The translations under genes and the position numbers were made by a program. From Siphonodentalium dalli (lineage: Eukaryota > Mollusca > Scaphopoda > Gadilida > Siphonodentaliidae), in NCBI GenBank assembly GCA_032622095.1, contig CP136067.1, forward strand, positions 97,704,707 through 97,768,706: 64,000 nt of DNA, given 5' to 3'. Position 1 is the stretch's first letter, and the number at the start of each line of letters is the position of its first letter. The notes under the pieces are model-generated. The model was not told the DNA's origin. It was given only the letters and a program-made list of their open reading frames with translations, and did not search any database. Of the stretch, positions 19,646 through 31,664 are shown piece by piece.

Positions 19646-20853
19646 TTGAAATTTCGTCCATATACATGTAACATAATAGACCCGCTGTTAGACCAATCTC
19701 CTCGGTCCGCAACAGCTTGGTATATCGGTTGGGATGATGCTGTTTTTTGGACCGAGTCCCGCCCCGTTGCTCTTCTATGGTGCAGACTTGGTGTGAGCGG
19801 TATGGCGTTGGAATGGTTCAGATCCTATATCGATGGTCGTACGTTGAGTGTAACGGTGAACGGCTCACATTCTGATGTTCTTACGTTGAAATATGGGGTA
19901 CCACAGGACTCTGTTCTAGGTACCTTGCTCTACGTGATTTATGTTTTACCACTTGGGGACATCATTCGTAATCACCGACTACAGTTCCACTTTTATGCGG
20001 ACGATACGCAACATTATGTTCATTTTAAGCCAGATTTCGAACAACCCGCCAGAGATGCAATCGAACTGTATGTAGTAGATATCAAATCGTGGATGACTGA
20101 AAACTTTCTTAAGTTAAATTCCGACAAAACGGAACTCATATATATTGGTTCGCCCCAACAACTGCTGAAGGCGACAACATGTAATATTCTTCTTGAAGAG
20201 AGTGTTGTCTCCAAGTCAACCACTGTTCGCAATCTGGGATATCAAATTGACGAGAACCTGTCTGCGGATGCGCATGTGACAAATGTGTACAGACACTCAT
20301 ATCACCATCTGAGAAATATAAGCAGGGTGCGAAACGTGATTGACATGGAGACGACAAAACAACTTGTCAATGCATTTGTAATAAGCCGCATCGATTATTG
20401 TAATGTCCTGCTCCTTGGTTGCAACAAGTCTTTGTTGCACAAGCTCCAGGTCATTCAAAATTGTGCGGCTAGGCTTGTCACAAAAACCAAACAAATTGAC
20501 CATATAACTCCTATACTGTATAAACTGCATTGGCTTCCGATCGAGGAAAGAGTTCATTTCAAAAAATATTAATCGTATACAAGTGTCTAAATGGCTTGGC
20601 ACCATCTTACCTATCCGATATCGTTGCACGTTATCAACCACCTAGAACACTTAGGTCTGCAAAGTCGAACTTGTTGATACATACTCCTGGTAATCTAAAA
20701 ACATGCGGCGACCGCGCATTTTCCGTGACCGGTCTCAGGCTCTGGAAGTTATTGCCAGACCACCTTAAAGCTCCGCAACCCATTGATCAATTTAAATCAG
20801 CTTTAAAGTGTCACTTGTTCAAAAGGGCATTCGGTCACCCACAGTGTCAATAA
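19646..20853 (+). pseudogene. L2-like reverse transcriptase relic
   Basis: The recognisable protein starts near 'VALLWCRLGVSGMALEWFRS' (about 19767). Then come 'YGVPQDSVLGTLL' (motif B, with Asp where Gly is expected), 'FHFYADDTQ' (motif C, Asp pair at 20000-20005), 'LNSDKTELIYIG' and 'NLGYQIDENL' (thumb), followed by 'SRIDYCNVLL' and 'LHWLPIEERVHFKK'. The frame is lost at about 20565. It continues in another frame as 'ILIVYKCLNGLAPSYLSD' through 'LRLWKLLPDHLKAP' to 'LKCHLFKRAFG' and a stop at 20853. Motif A and the endonuclease are missing. The frameshift, motif-B substitution and truncation make it a dead copy. Confidence 0.85.
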
Positions 20854-21001
20854 TTCAACCTCAGATGCCAATTCGTCACTACAGCACTATGTATTATGTT
20901 TGCATTGCTATTTGTATTATATATATTATTTTTGTGTAAAGCCCGAGAGCACATATCGTGGATCCGTGGCTATAAACTGTATTATTATTATATTATTATT
21001 A
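19685..21001 (+). mobile_element. 5'-truncated L2-like LINE relic
   Basis: Reverse transcriptase remains from motif A/B to the C terminus are followed by 'tgtgtaaagcccgagagc', a further stretch and an ATT-repeat tail (about 20978-21001). A 3' end with 'gtaaagc...gag' and an ATT tail is typical of L2/CR1-group elements in aquatic animals. The relic begins about 135 bp upstream of the receptor start and reads away from it. The 5' edge is vague because the first 100 bp are degenerate. Confidence 0.8.
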
Positions 21002-21227
21002 TAACGGATTTCATTCAAAAGACGTTTACACGTGGATCCCGGGCATTCACGTAAATGCATGAATGGGATTATTCATCTGACATGTCAGTGATGAATCTAT
21101 CTTCGAAATTATATATCAGCTACCGTGATATATCTTACCTTGTCTAAAATTATTTTCAGGTGCAACGTCGTGTGCAGACCGTACTTAAACCACGGGTATA
21201 TGCTAACTGATTTGAACAAGGGCACAT

Positions 21228-22352
21228 ATGTTATATCAAATATCATCAAATAACATAATGGCCACAAATAACGTAACACTGAGTGAGGTTAGGGAAGCGC
21301 CTAATTTCGATCTTGCCGCCAAATGGGCTAGCCTCGAGGAAGACGAAGAACCAACTTTGTCCATTTTTGATAAAAACAATTGTCGTTACTTCTCAACTTT
21401 ACAAGCAAAAGATATTCTCAACAAGAAGAATAAACTGTCAATGTTCGGTCTTAACTGCAGAAGTATCAATGCAAATTTTGAAAATTTACAAAATCTTTTA
21501 TGTGACATGAAAATCAATGACAACAATCTTGATATAATAGCGCTAACCGAAACATTTAAAATACATCAAGCATCGGACTTTATACTCTCCGGTTATCATC
21601 CCATAGAATTTAAATCAAGGCCTGATCACGATGATGGTAGGGGTGGTGTTGGTATTTACATAAGAGACACTATTACGTATAAAAATAGACCCGATCTATC
21701 AATATTTATCCCACATGTTATTGAAACGGTGTTCATTGAGCTTGAATTCGGAAAACATGAAATATATATCATAGGATGTATTTATAGACCTAACACGGCA
21801 CCAAAAGCTGACTTTGACAAGTTTGCCTCTAAATTCGACGAAATCTTAGATATAATTAAAAATCATAAGACTTATATAATCGGTGATTTCAATATCAATC
21901 TACTAAATTTCGATGCGCACAATAAAACAAACGACTTTTTAAACAATATATTCACACGAGGATTCGTGCCCATGATAACAAAACCGACAAGAATGACCGA
22001 TCACTCAGCGACCCTTATCGATCATATATACACAAATAATCTTCGAAACGAGCACTGATATGGTATAGTTACATGTGATTTGTCAGATCACTTTGGGGTA
22101 TTTCTCACTGACACCGAAGGTCATAACCGACATAATCGATTAAAAACCCCACATGAAACCATGCGCACTCCCCGACGAAACTTTTCCCAAGAAAATATTA
22201 ATAAATTCAACGATACTCTTAAATCGTGTAATTTCCATTCGGTTTGTGATTGTAATAATGTAGATCAAGCATACGAAAACTTTTTGGATATCTATCTGAC
22301 AGCATACAACGTAGCTTTTCCGCCCATTACCCGATCATACCCAAAAAATTAA
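21228..22352 (+). pseudogene. CR1-like LINE ORF2, endonuclease domain with in-frame stop
   Basis: The EEP-fold endonuclease shows 'LNCRSINANFENL', 'DIIALTETF' (catalytic Glu), 'GGVGIYIRDTI', 'IYRPN', 'IIGDFNINLL' (Asp/Asn), 'ATLIDHIYTN' and, beyond the stop, 'CDLSDHFGVF' (Asp-His). A TGA at 22056-22058 interrupts the frame, but the same frame continues as 'YGIVTCDLSDHFG', so this is a single nonsense change. The frame is then lost in an A6 run at about 22341-22347. Possible starts are the ATG at 21228 or a nearby ATG at 21258; no signal decides between them. Confidence 0.85.
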
Positions 22353-22723
22353 TCAAACGCGAACCATGGATGTCCACCGGATTAATAAGATCTTCACTTA
22401 TGAAACAAGAACTATATACCCGTAAACTAAGCTCGCGTTCCTCCATCCATACGAATTCCTACCTCAAATATCGACAACTATATAACAAACTTATCCGGAA
22501 AGGTAGAAGCATGTATTACTGTGAAATATTAGAAAAGAATAAGTATAGTTTAAAAGAAACATGGAAGACCCTCAAAGGTGCAATAAAACGAGACAAAAAT
22601 ACGGACGAATACCCGAATGTTCTACATGATAACAACATACAGTTTACAAATCCTGACACTATCGCTGAAAAATTTAATGACTATTTTTCCAATATAGGTG
22701 AAAAAAACCACAGAATTGATTGA
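22340..22723 (+). pseudogene. CR1-like LINE ORF2, linker segment
   Basis: Continues the endonuclease segment in a new frame: 'KLIKREPWMSTGLIRSS', basic linker 'YLKYRQLYNKLIRKGRSMYY', then 'SLKETWKTLKGAIKRD' and 'IAEKFNDYFSNIGEK'. These are standard steps in CR1/Jockey-type ORF2 before the RT. It ends by a second frameshift in an A7 run at about 22700-22706, after which the RT frame takes over. Confidence 0.8.
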
Positions 22724-24389
22724 AAATCACACAGATGTAAACTTTCTCGATTATTTAACGAATAGACAAAGCAACGAGCTAAATATTACGCCCACCACAA
22801 TCCAAGAGGTTATTTTAACTTGCTACTCAATGAATGGAAAAACCAGCAGTGACTTCAATGGAATATCTACAAAACTGATGAAGGAAACCATATTTTCTGT
22901 AGCACCAGCATTAAAGCATATATTCAACTTGTCGTTCAAACAAGGTCATGTTCCCAACAAAATGAAAATAGCTAAAGTTGTACCAATACCGAAAAATAGT
23001 GACAAGGGGGATATAAACAATTATCGTCCAATAAGCATTCTTCCCGCATTTTCTAAACTACTCGAAAAACTCATGCAAAAACGTTTAGTTTATTTTCTTA
23101 ATGAATCGAACATCTTATTTAAACATCAGTACGGATTTCGCCCAAACCATTCAACTTTTCATCCCATCATTCATCTACTGGATCATGTTGTGAAAACTAA
23201 CGACAAGCCCACGAAAGATTCTACCGTAGCCCTTTTTCTTGATCTGTCCAAAGCTTTTCACACAATAAACCACGAAATCTTACTTACAAAAATTGAACAT
23301 TATGGAATTAGAGGCATGGCAAACAACTGGTTTCGAAGCTATCTCAATGAGAGACGACAATACGTAGAATTTAATGGAAGCAAGTCAAATCACCTTAAGA
23401 CATCATGTGGTGTTCCTCAGTGGTCCTTACTCGGTCCCATAATTTTTCTCCTCTACGTGAACGATATGTCAAATTCAACTACTATGGATCTCTTATCATA
23501 TGCCGACGATACAACCCTTATGGCCAGTGGACAAAATGAAGCGTTAATCCAAAGTTATGTCAATAACGAATTAAGAAATCTATCTGACTGGTGTTGCTGC
23601 AACAAACTAGCCATCAATGTTAACAAAAGCAATTATATGCTCTTGCATCCACAAAACAATGACAAAAAATGGAATACAATTAAAATATATCTCAATGGAG
23701 CCGAACTTCGACGGATAGGGAACATGCGGAACGAATCGTCTGCCAAATTTTTAGGTATCCATATAGATGAAAACCTGACCTTTAATAAACACATTTCTAT
23801 TGTATGCTCAAAAATGGCACATGCAATTTATTGCATTAATAAAGTTAAACATTTTCTCCCGAGCAAGGCTCTCAAAACATTATACTTCGCCCTAATTCAA
23901 AGCCACTTAGTTTATGGCATCCAAATATGGGGACATGTATCGGCAGTGAAGAAACTATATTTATTACAAAAACGAGCCATCAGAATTATATGTAACAAAA
24001 AATATAGAAGTCACACCGATCCTCTTTTCAAACAAGAAAACATTTTTAAAATAGATGATTTACATAAATTACATGCATCCATGTTCATGCATGATTGGTA
24101 CTACGATCGGTTACCGGTGTCTTTTTCTGGTATGTATGACAAGAGAGCAGAACCAAATAGACGACAACCTAATCCTATAGTACAAACAAAATTCAGGACC
24201 ATCTCTTTTTCTAAAGTTCTCCCATACCATTCATTCCCCTTTATGTGGAATTCCCTAGAAAGTAAATATACCTCTAAACAATCAAGACATGTGCTCCGAA
24301 AACGTTTGAAAACGGATATCATTAATACCTATTCAGCGAGCGTGCGATGCAAAAACCGAAGATGCCCTGATTGCACAAACGATACATAA
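22698..24389 (+). pseudogene. CR1-like LINE ORF2, reverse transcriptase
   Basis: A 563-codon open segment. In order: 'NYRPISILPAFSKLLEKLM', 'HQYGFRPNHST', 'ALFLDLSKAFHTINH' (motif A; the metal-binding Asp is kept but the second Asp is His), 'SCGVPQWSLLGPIIFLLY' (motif B; Trp replaces the usual Gly), 'LLSYADDTTL' (motif C, Asp pair at 23505-23510), 'WCCCNKLAINVNKSNYM', 'FLGIHIDENLTFNKHI', 'LVYGIQIWG' and 'LQKRAIRIICNKKYRSH'. It ends with a Cys/Arg-rich tail and a natural TAA. The two motif changes suggest the enzyme would be inactive even with an intact frame. Confidence 0.88.
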
Positions 24390-25157
24390 TTTTCTGATAA
24401 CAAAATAAACAAAACAAACAAACAATACAAAACAAAATTCACTCTAGTATGCATGTTAATTGAAAAAAACAAAAAACAAAAAACAATTCCCAAAACCTCA
24501 CTCACATTATTCCTACTCGGTTCCACTCACACATGTATATTCATAGTAATCATTCATTATATCGACCAAGTAGGTACCCATACATACATATTAACCACTT
24601 TTCGTACCATCGCCCTAACAACGCCTATATATTAAAAACCCAGTCTGCACACGATAAACGTAACCTAAAAACAATCAAGTTAATTCGGCCATCTTCATCA
24701 AATAATCTGTCACTACATCCAGGGGTGATAGGAAGACAGTCAGCCATGACTATATCACCCCTAGCAATATACATGTATAGTCTATTAATATTATATTTAT
24801 TTGTAATTGTACTTTCCATGTATGTGTATTGTAAATACAATTATCCTATCCTATCCTATCCTGAAAAAGGTATATTGATGATACGATCGATTAATGTATT
24901 GTTTACAAGTATTTTCTGCTAGCGCGACTGGTCGAAATTCTCTGGAAACAAGGCTTTGTTCACTTATAATTTTCGTTGCTTTAACATTTAACAGATATAT
25001 GGTATATGCATGTTTGGGAAAGGATGTCCTCGATGTTCATATACGCAACGCTTCCATTTTTCCTAATCCGAAGGCATAAAAGTAAGATAACTCCCGCCCC
25101 ACGATATTGGGCGTAACGTCCGTTATAGAAGAGTAACGGGATGCGACTCGATCAAAA

Positions 25158-25289
25158 TACAGCATCAACCCAACCGATATCCCAAGCTGTTACAGCATCA
25201 ACCCAACCGATATCCCAAGCTGTTACAGCATCAACCCAACCGATATCCCAAGCTGTTACAGCATCAACCCAACCGATATCCCAAGCTGT
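25158..25289. repeat. 33-bp tandem repeat, 4 copies
   Basis: The unit 'tacagcatcaacccaaccga' plus 'tatcccaagctgt' repeats exactly at 25158, 25191, 25224 and 25257. A single diverged copy ('acagcattaacccaaccg') sits at about 35655. No gene. Confidence 0.93.
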
Positions 25290-25348
25290 TGTGGACTGAG
25301 AAGACTGGGTCTAACCCGTGTGTCGTGTTGGTAGCCATACTAGCCAAT

Positions 25349-25585
25349 ACGAAGTTAACTGTTAAAAGAGCATACCACATATACGAATTATCGTGAAAAT
25401 AAATGAGCACCCCTCCCCCCACCACACACCAACCCCTTCTTTATATTTTTGATTTATATTTCTGATTGATATTATCATGTTAACACATGTGTCAATATAC
25501 TTTGTAAACGCATTGCTATATGTTTGTATATCTTGAAGTTAATATGTAAATAAATATATCAACAACAAAAAACAAAACAAAAAAA
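25349..25585 (+). mobile_element. Short retrocopy with A-rich tail and 12-bp target duplication
   Basis: The 12-mer ATACTAGCCAAT flanks this segment at 25337-25348 and 25586-25597. The insert ends in an A-rich tract preceded by 'taaataaata' about 25 nt earlier, i.e. a poly(A) signal at the right distance. This is the signature of LINE-mediated insertion of a polyadenylated RNA 3' end (a truncated processed pseudogene or SINE-like element). The parent transcript is not recognised and the 237 bp carry no protein. Confidence 0.75.
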
Positions 25586-25599
25586 ATACTAGCCAATGC

Positions 25600-27250
25600 A
25601 TGGTAATTATTATTACTGATACACTACATCAAAGTGCAGAGCACACAAGTATACGGACGCTGTCCTATTTATTACGTACAACAAACGTATTAAGTATAGT
25701 TACCACCATTAGTTGTTTCACCACCGAAAGTTGTGATTCCGAAACACGCGGTAAGATCAATAAGCCAATTCTCGAGAATAGAGTTTCCCCGCTTGCAGCA
25801 TATTATCCATATAGGATCAGCGAATATATTTGCATGCCGCTAATTGAATGGTCCTGTGTGTGAACTGTTCCATCGGAACTCGTTCCGTCTATTGCCGGTT
25901 TTGTGATGGTTCGTGAAAGATTGATTTTGATTATTTCGTGTACTGGAGCCGTATCATCAGGACAAAAACACTCAAAATTATAGTCATATATAATAATAAT
26001 TCCTTTGTTTGGACTTAGGAAAAACTGAGTATAACGTATACCTGTTTTATTCTTATAATTAACCAATTAAATTGGAGATCTATTGTCACGATATAATGTT
26101 AATTGTAATTGATACATATCCGTTGTTTAAAGCCCCAGGTGGGAAATTGGTTCGATGCTATATAGAGCTTCATCCAAAACATCGAGTGAAAGGTTAATGG
26201 ACTCATATATATGCTTAGCTACCTATTTATAGATGATGGATTAATAACTCAATTGCACAATTAATCTCACAATAGAGTTGAAAAGAACTTATTTACCAAC
26301 AATATACACGAACTGACATGTCAAGTGAATGCTAAATCGACATACATTATCGTTCATTGTGCTTCCTGATGCAATGACAAATAGTGGGCAAAGTGAAATT
26401 AAAACATGTGTTTTTGGAAATTTTGGATCGGGGTGGGACGAGTGCTGAATATATTATGGTGCCATGAGACCACCTTAAAATGTATGTGGACACCTCTGGG
26501 CGGCATCGATTTTGGATTCGTGTGGAAAGACGGTATTGTTTTCCACCTTTTACCACCTTTCGTTTGACCTAACTTGGACAAGGGGCGAGAAATGGCATGG
26601 GTCTCCTATTTGGACCCCTCTGGATCGGTGTTATAACACACTATAACACTTTTTGTTTTACCGAAATCGGTAACGGGACCGATAAATCGCATTGCCCCCC
26701 CCCCCCAATTTCGGATCGGGAGGGGTGTGTGGAAATAATGTATTGTGTGGTCACCCTTCAACATCCTTTATTTGAACGAATAAGGAATAAGGAATGGAAG
26801 CGACCTTCGTCGTATTCGTTGAGTACAAGCTGAAAGCGGCGGCCATTTTGGAAAAAAAGTGGCGGCCAATTTGAATCTCTCGACCATTGTGATTGGTTTG
26901 TCGTAAAAAATGCTAATTATTCACAGTTCACAGTGACCAATCATGCCAAATATCTTGTTTGCACCACACAGGGAACGATTACTATATATATGACATTCAG
27001 TCGTCCAATATAATGCATATATCGGAATGCAGTGAAACTCATCGAAATTGATGTAAAGAGGGGCAAATATCAACTCAATGCATATTTCGTTGGTTATGTT
27101 CACGTCATGGTCTGTCTGAGCCAAGTACCGTTCCGAATATTATTCATAGTATTTCCCGTACAGAACTAATTATATACGGAGAGAACTGACTCGATCGAGA
27201 GAGAACTCACACTGATATCAAAATTCACGGTTTTCGTCGTTGTGATAACT
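25600..27250. other. No gene recognised
   Basis: Short open stretches (for example 25600-25863) lack motifs. A C-run lies at about 26695-26707. 'ggatcggggtggg' and 'ggatcgggaggggtg' form a loose direct repeat 290 bp apart. Confidence 0.4.
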
Positions 27251-27252
27251 CG

Positions 27253-27570
27253 AAATATGTTTTCTAATTTGTAACCAATGTAACAGGGTACTTTAAGATT
27301 CCTAAAAAAAAGAAGAACAAAAAGTAACAAATGTAACATTAAAGTAACCAGAAGTAACCATTTGTACCCCGTGTACCCATGGGCTGTAAATTAGTCCAGG
27401 AAATATGTTTTCTAATTTGTAACCAATGTAACAAGGTACTTTAAGATTCCTAAGAAAAAAGAAAAAAAAAGTAACAAATGTAACATTAAAGTAACCAGAA
27501 GTAACCATTTGTACCCCGTGTACCCATGGGCCTGAAATTAGTTCAGGAAATATGTTTTCTAATTTGCTAA
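27253..27570. repeat. 148-bp tandem repeat, 2 full copies and a start
   Basis: 'aaatatgttttctaatttg' begins copies at 27253, 27401 and 27548. The body contains 'gtaacattaaagtaaccag' and 'gtaccccgtgtacccatggg'. A 126-codon minus frame arises from the repeat and is not treated as a gene. Confidence 0.9.
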
Positions 27571-27754
27571 ATTTGTGCTCATAAAATGTAACCAATGTAC
27601 CCGACGTAACAACAGGGTACAAAAGTTGTGTTGTTTTTCGGCGTACCAAAATTTGCCATATATGCCAAAAACAGGATACCAAGCGAGTCCGTACCTCCTC
27701 AACACCCCCACAGTAGGACAGCGGCCGTGAACTAAAATGTGTATTTAAAACACA

Positions 27755-27988
27755 GGAGACTACAAGTTACCTGTGGAAACATGATCATGGACTATCCAGG
27801 ATATGAACGATCGGAAATGTCACCTTTGTGGAAAATCACCTGGCGATGAATATCACTATATCCTTAACTGTCAGGCTTTACGTGGCAACAGAACGGAATT
27901 AACTGAAGAATATTATTATGCCAATCCCTCTCAGTATAAGCTATATGAGCTTTTTAACGCTGGAGAGGAACCAGTTTTGAGAAATAGT
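27755..27988 (+). pseudogene. LINE ORF2 C-terminal fragment, part 1 (interrupted)
   Basis: Encodes 'DYKLPVET', a stop, then 'CHLCGKSPGDEYHYILNC' (C-x2-C-x8-H-x4-C knuckle) and 'YKLYELFNAGEEPVLRNS'. This is the C-terminal end of an APE-type LINE ORF2, as in the element at 5346-8965. After the codon at 27986-27988 the sequence becomes the terminal repeat of another element. The LINE frame resumes at 32581 as 'IKISRFIGIVLEQL' and a stop. Confidence 0.82.
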
Positions 27989-28485
27989 CAGGTTCGAAAA
28001 TAGAAAAAAGCCTCAAGAAACGAAGGTGCGGGAATTTTTCTTTAAGAAGCTTTTGAGAATTATTTCTAAAGGTATTTTTTATGCTGATTTCAAAATCAAT
28101 GTTGGCAAGTTGACAAATTATTATTTCTGGTCAAAAATTGCAATTCAAAATGGCCGCCATCAAAAGTCTAACTTTACGTTTGTTGTTATGTGTTGCTCTA
28201 ATACGTTCGAATATTGAGTATTTCCGTACTTTCGAACGATTTGGAACAAGACGTATACTCATAACATATGCGGTAATTTAAAGTGAAACTGTTTGACATT
28301 TAACCCCATTTATGCCCTAAAATGACAAAAAACGCGAATTTTATAAATTATTACGATCTTAAAGTGAAATATGCTGGAAACGTATCCTTCAGTTATGTCC
28401 AAATGTAATTTATATCATGACTCCAAAAACCAATGCTGGCATGTTGCTAAATCATTATTTATTGCCCAAAATTGGGATTTAAGGT
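27989..28485. repeat. Left terminal inverted repeat
   Basis: Matches the reverse complement of the right end throughout, with indels. Landmarks are 'gaagcttttgag', 'tgctgatttcaaaa-caatg' and 'caattcaaaatggccgccat', then 'ccgtactttcgaac', 'gtttgacatttaaccc' and 'cgcgaattttataaattatt'. Two subrepeats around 'caatg(t/c)tggca' lie at about 28079-28155 and 28408-28485, so the arm is built of tandem subunits of about 330 bp. Confidence 0.8.
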
Positions 28486-28684
28486 GGCAACCATTGTCAC
28501 TAAAAGTCGAGATAGCGATTCGTGTTATGTGTCGGTCTAAGGGGCTTGTACATCAATTATTGCCATAATGTCGAACGAATTGTGACGCTATCAAGTATAT
28601 ATAATCAGTATACTGAATATTTTAGCTTAATTGAGGAAATTTAAATGATCATGTCACACAATTTAACTCAATTCACGCCAAAAA

Positions 28685-31550
28685 ATGACGAAACATACCA
28701 CCGGTGTATTCACGCATTTCACGGCAGACAATATTGACATAAATGATTCCTCTTTGGACGGAAAGAACACATCCCACGCGACACATCTTGCATTTATTAC
28801 AAGGTGCCATGGAGCCGAGCTTCCATTCAGTTGGAGCACTTTCAATCAGAATTCCACGAAAGGTGACCATGCATGCACATACATTTGTAGGCTATATGCC
28901 AACAATTCAAGCCCCAGCGCATGGAATTGATACGTTGAACTCAGTTATCTAAAGGTGTCTGTATGTTGCTTCAAAACTAGGTCAGAAATATTTTGACAGT
29001 CGATCAAGCATTGTACTTCAAGCTGATGGATTTGAAATGGTCTATTCAAGAATCCAGGACAATCCTGATCCCACGCTTATGGGGACTTCATATTTCAATG
29101 ACCTTCCTGAAAGTGATTGGACAGCATATTGCTGATTCTGGTATGTCTGACATATGGATTAGCACAAACTTGCTAGGGGGCCAGGGGGGCAGCTGAGAGT
29201 GTTTTGTCTGGCCAGAATTATAACAAGGGGATGCGGGTCCATAAGATGACATATCAAGCTCTGTGGAGAATGTTTATACCATATTTACTAGCATGTGTAC
29301 AAGATTTGGCACCGGCTACTCACATATTTATCGCCTCTGAACTTGGAAAACGTAAGGACGATGTTTCCCAATCCGTTGAGCTACTTGTCGCCAGTGATGT
29401 CGGAAGCGTGTTGAACAGGTTTGGTATTCAACTATCTGATAATCCCAACGCTGCTTTCTGGTGGAACTACATTGGTTTAGTCTCGATACTTTTGATGCTC
29501 ACTAAATAAATTCGCACGGGAGATTGGGATATTTATTTGTATGCATCTGGTTGCATGCTGCCATGGTTTTTTCGATACGACCATACCAACTACGCAAGGT
29601 GGGTTTCCGTTAATGCGACAGTTGCCATTGTCATAATTCCAAAAAGGTAATTTCGTTGTTAAAGGATCTGATAGAGCATTTGTACAAGTCGATCCTGATC
29701 ATAGTCAAGAATGGCTAAACGCAATTGGCAAGCGTAGTGGTGGTATAGTTGGGATAATAAAAACAAAGATTGCTCTGACCGGTGGACCCCGACCCTCTCA
29801 TAAAATATGCGCACGCAACTGTTCTCTGAGACTCGGGAAATGCTCGGCGTAAATGTGGACAGTACTGCCATTCACAAAGAGAACAGCAAAGCCCGAAGAC
29901 TTTATGAAATCATTTCTGAGGATTCATTATTTGACTGTTTGCGAAGAGTGTTCATACCAACTGACACATCTCACGACCGACCTGCTCTTCAAAATATATT
30001 TACGAAAGACATTGCAACACACCAAGTGGAGACGTCTGTTCTGAATGCCCAAAGTCTTGGTCAAGACAAACTGTACGATTTTATCGAAGAAAGGCTAATG
30101 AGCATCGACTCGGAAATCATTCCAGATGATCCAGCAAAGGTATAATTTCGCGATGTCTTATCAAAGAACAATGCTCTGACATTTGCTTCACTATATATTG
30201 TGAAATGCACGAGGGCCAATGTAGCGTAACAGGCTGTTGTGAAGGCAGATAGCTGTGTATTACATCGTCTTGTAGTTAGTTGCCCTTCATGTATTACAAT
30301 ATGAACTCATGCCTGTTCCAATTGCATTATGCGAGACAAGTAAAACTCTTCGAACTGGAAACAAAACAATGCTTAGTCACGCTCTGATCGAGAAAGTATC
30401 CTGCCTAACAACAATGACACCATTTCCCCGTTCAAGTATTGTCATTGACGGTCAGGCCCTTGTTGTGCCCATAGGTAAACCTGAAAAGGTAAATACGTTT
30501 GGAGATTTGGCCGATTTATTCTCAGTGTGCCTGTTGAAGAAGGGCGAAGGCTATGTCAGGATTGATATAGTGTTCGACAGATACTCGGATAAATCTATAA
30601 AGACTGCCACCAGATCGAGAAGAAGTCGCAATATACCATTGATCCGAAGGACAATAACAAATCGTGATGTTCCCATCCCACAAAATTGGAAAAGTTTCAT
30701 TTCCAGAAGATTGCAGAGTAGATTGTTCGGTAGATGAAACAGACTTTAGATGGTTAGAGTCTAATCACGAAGAGGATGACACTAGACTTATCCTTCATTC
30801 AATTGATGCCAGCATGGGGTGCAATCTGAAACAAGTTATTGTGGTAACTAGGGACGTCGATTTTCTAGTGTTATTGCTTGGTTACCTGGACAAATTCCTG
30901 CAGATTGTGATGTATTCATGATGGCTGGAACTTCCAAAAGCTGTAAAATTATACCCATCAGGGAAGTTGCCACCCAAATACCGAGCAACGCTCTAAACTA
31001 TATTCTTGCATTTCATGCTTTAATGGGATGTGATTCAACTTCGTTCATATATGGGGTGTCTAAACGATCCGCATGGAAGATTTACCTGGAATGTTGTGAA
31101 CTTTTAAAGGGTATATGTAATATTGCAATATCCACTAAAACAATCGAAAGTGCTGAATATTCTGTATGAAAGTTGTATGGAGTATCCGATGTGCAAAACT
31201 CAACAATGCAAGATTCAGGATGTTCCCTCGGACTGAATCTCCTGAAAAGCTTCAACCAACCAGTGACTCATTTCATTACCACCTTTTGAGAACAAACTAC
31301 AAGGTTTTAGTTTGGAAACAAGCAACCATGCCTGTGCAAACATTGCCGGATCTTTCGACAATGGGATGGAAAGAAGAAAATGGTCGGTTAGATCCAACCA
31401 TGATGCCACTAGAACCCATTCCAAAATCATGTCTCGAAATAATCAAATGTGGGTGCAAGAAGGGGTATGTAACAGCAAGGTGTACATGCAGAAAACCATA
31501 ATTACCCTGCACACCATAATAATTGTGGAACTGACTGCAATAATAAATAA
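28685..31550 (+). pseudogene. Transposase-like gene with PIN/XPG-nuclease-like motifs and CXC-like tail, multiply frameshifted
   Basis: Fragments in order: 28685 'HFTADNIDINDSSLDGKN'; 28871 'HTFVGYMPTIQAPAHGID'; 28993 'TVDQALYFKLMDLKWSIQES'; 29204 'SGQNYNKGMRVHKMTYQALW' and 'NPNAAFWWNYIGLVSILLM'; 29519 'DWDIYLY' and 'YDHTNYARW'; 29807 'LFSETREMLGVNVDSTAIHK'; 30309 'IDGQALVVPIGKP', 'TFGDLADLF' and 'IDIVFDRYSDKSIKTATR'; about 30715 'ESNHEEDDTRLILHSID' and 'VVTRDVDFLVLLLG'; 30918 'FHALMGCDSTSF'; 31166 to the Cys-rich end 'CGCKKGYVTARCTC' and, after a frame change, 'NNCGTDCNN'. The spaced acidic motifs (IDG, FDRY, EEDDT, RDVD, GCD) resemble PIN/FEN/XPG nucleases. At least seven frame changes and some stops make it non-functional. 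Such proteins recur as multi-copy unknowns in invertebrate genomes as I remember it. Its place inside TIRs argues for a transposon protein. Confidence 0.7.
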
Positions 31551-31664
31551 GGATTTTTGTGACCACTTTTTGCTATATGATGGCAAATTGTGTCGCATTG
31601 GGTGTTGATGAACCAGTTTTATAATATTACTGAAGATTTTCGAATTTTTAATTGATTATTATAT

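Larger units (their letters stand above)
21195..24865 (+). mobile_element. CR1/Jockey-like LINE, ORF2 nearly full length
   Basis: Endonuclease, linker and reverse transcriptase are in order, then a 3' UTR of about 470 bp ending in 'cctatcctatcctatcc' (24841-24863), a five-base tandem tail. No ORF1 is seen, so the copy may be 5'-truncated or of a single-ORF type. It lies directly downstream of the L2-like relic in the same orientation. Its RT ('YADDTTL', 'SCGVPQ') is clearly different from the element at 5346-8965. Confidence 0.85.

Noticed and set aside
20020-20641. Minus-strand frames over the L2-like relic
   Set aside because: Shadows of the reverse transcriptase reading on the plus strand, which carries the recognisable motifs.
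22340-22706. Programmed frameshifting in the CR1-like LINE
   Set aside because: The shifts are in plain A-runs inside a domain linker with no other signal. Mutation or sequencing error is simpler.
27302-27682. 126-codon minus frame
   Set aside because: Spans the 148-bp tandem repeats, which duplicate the residues; no recognisable domain.
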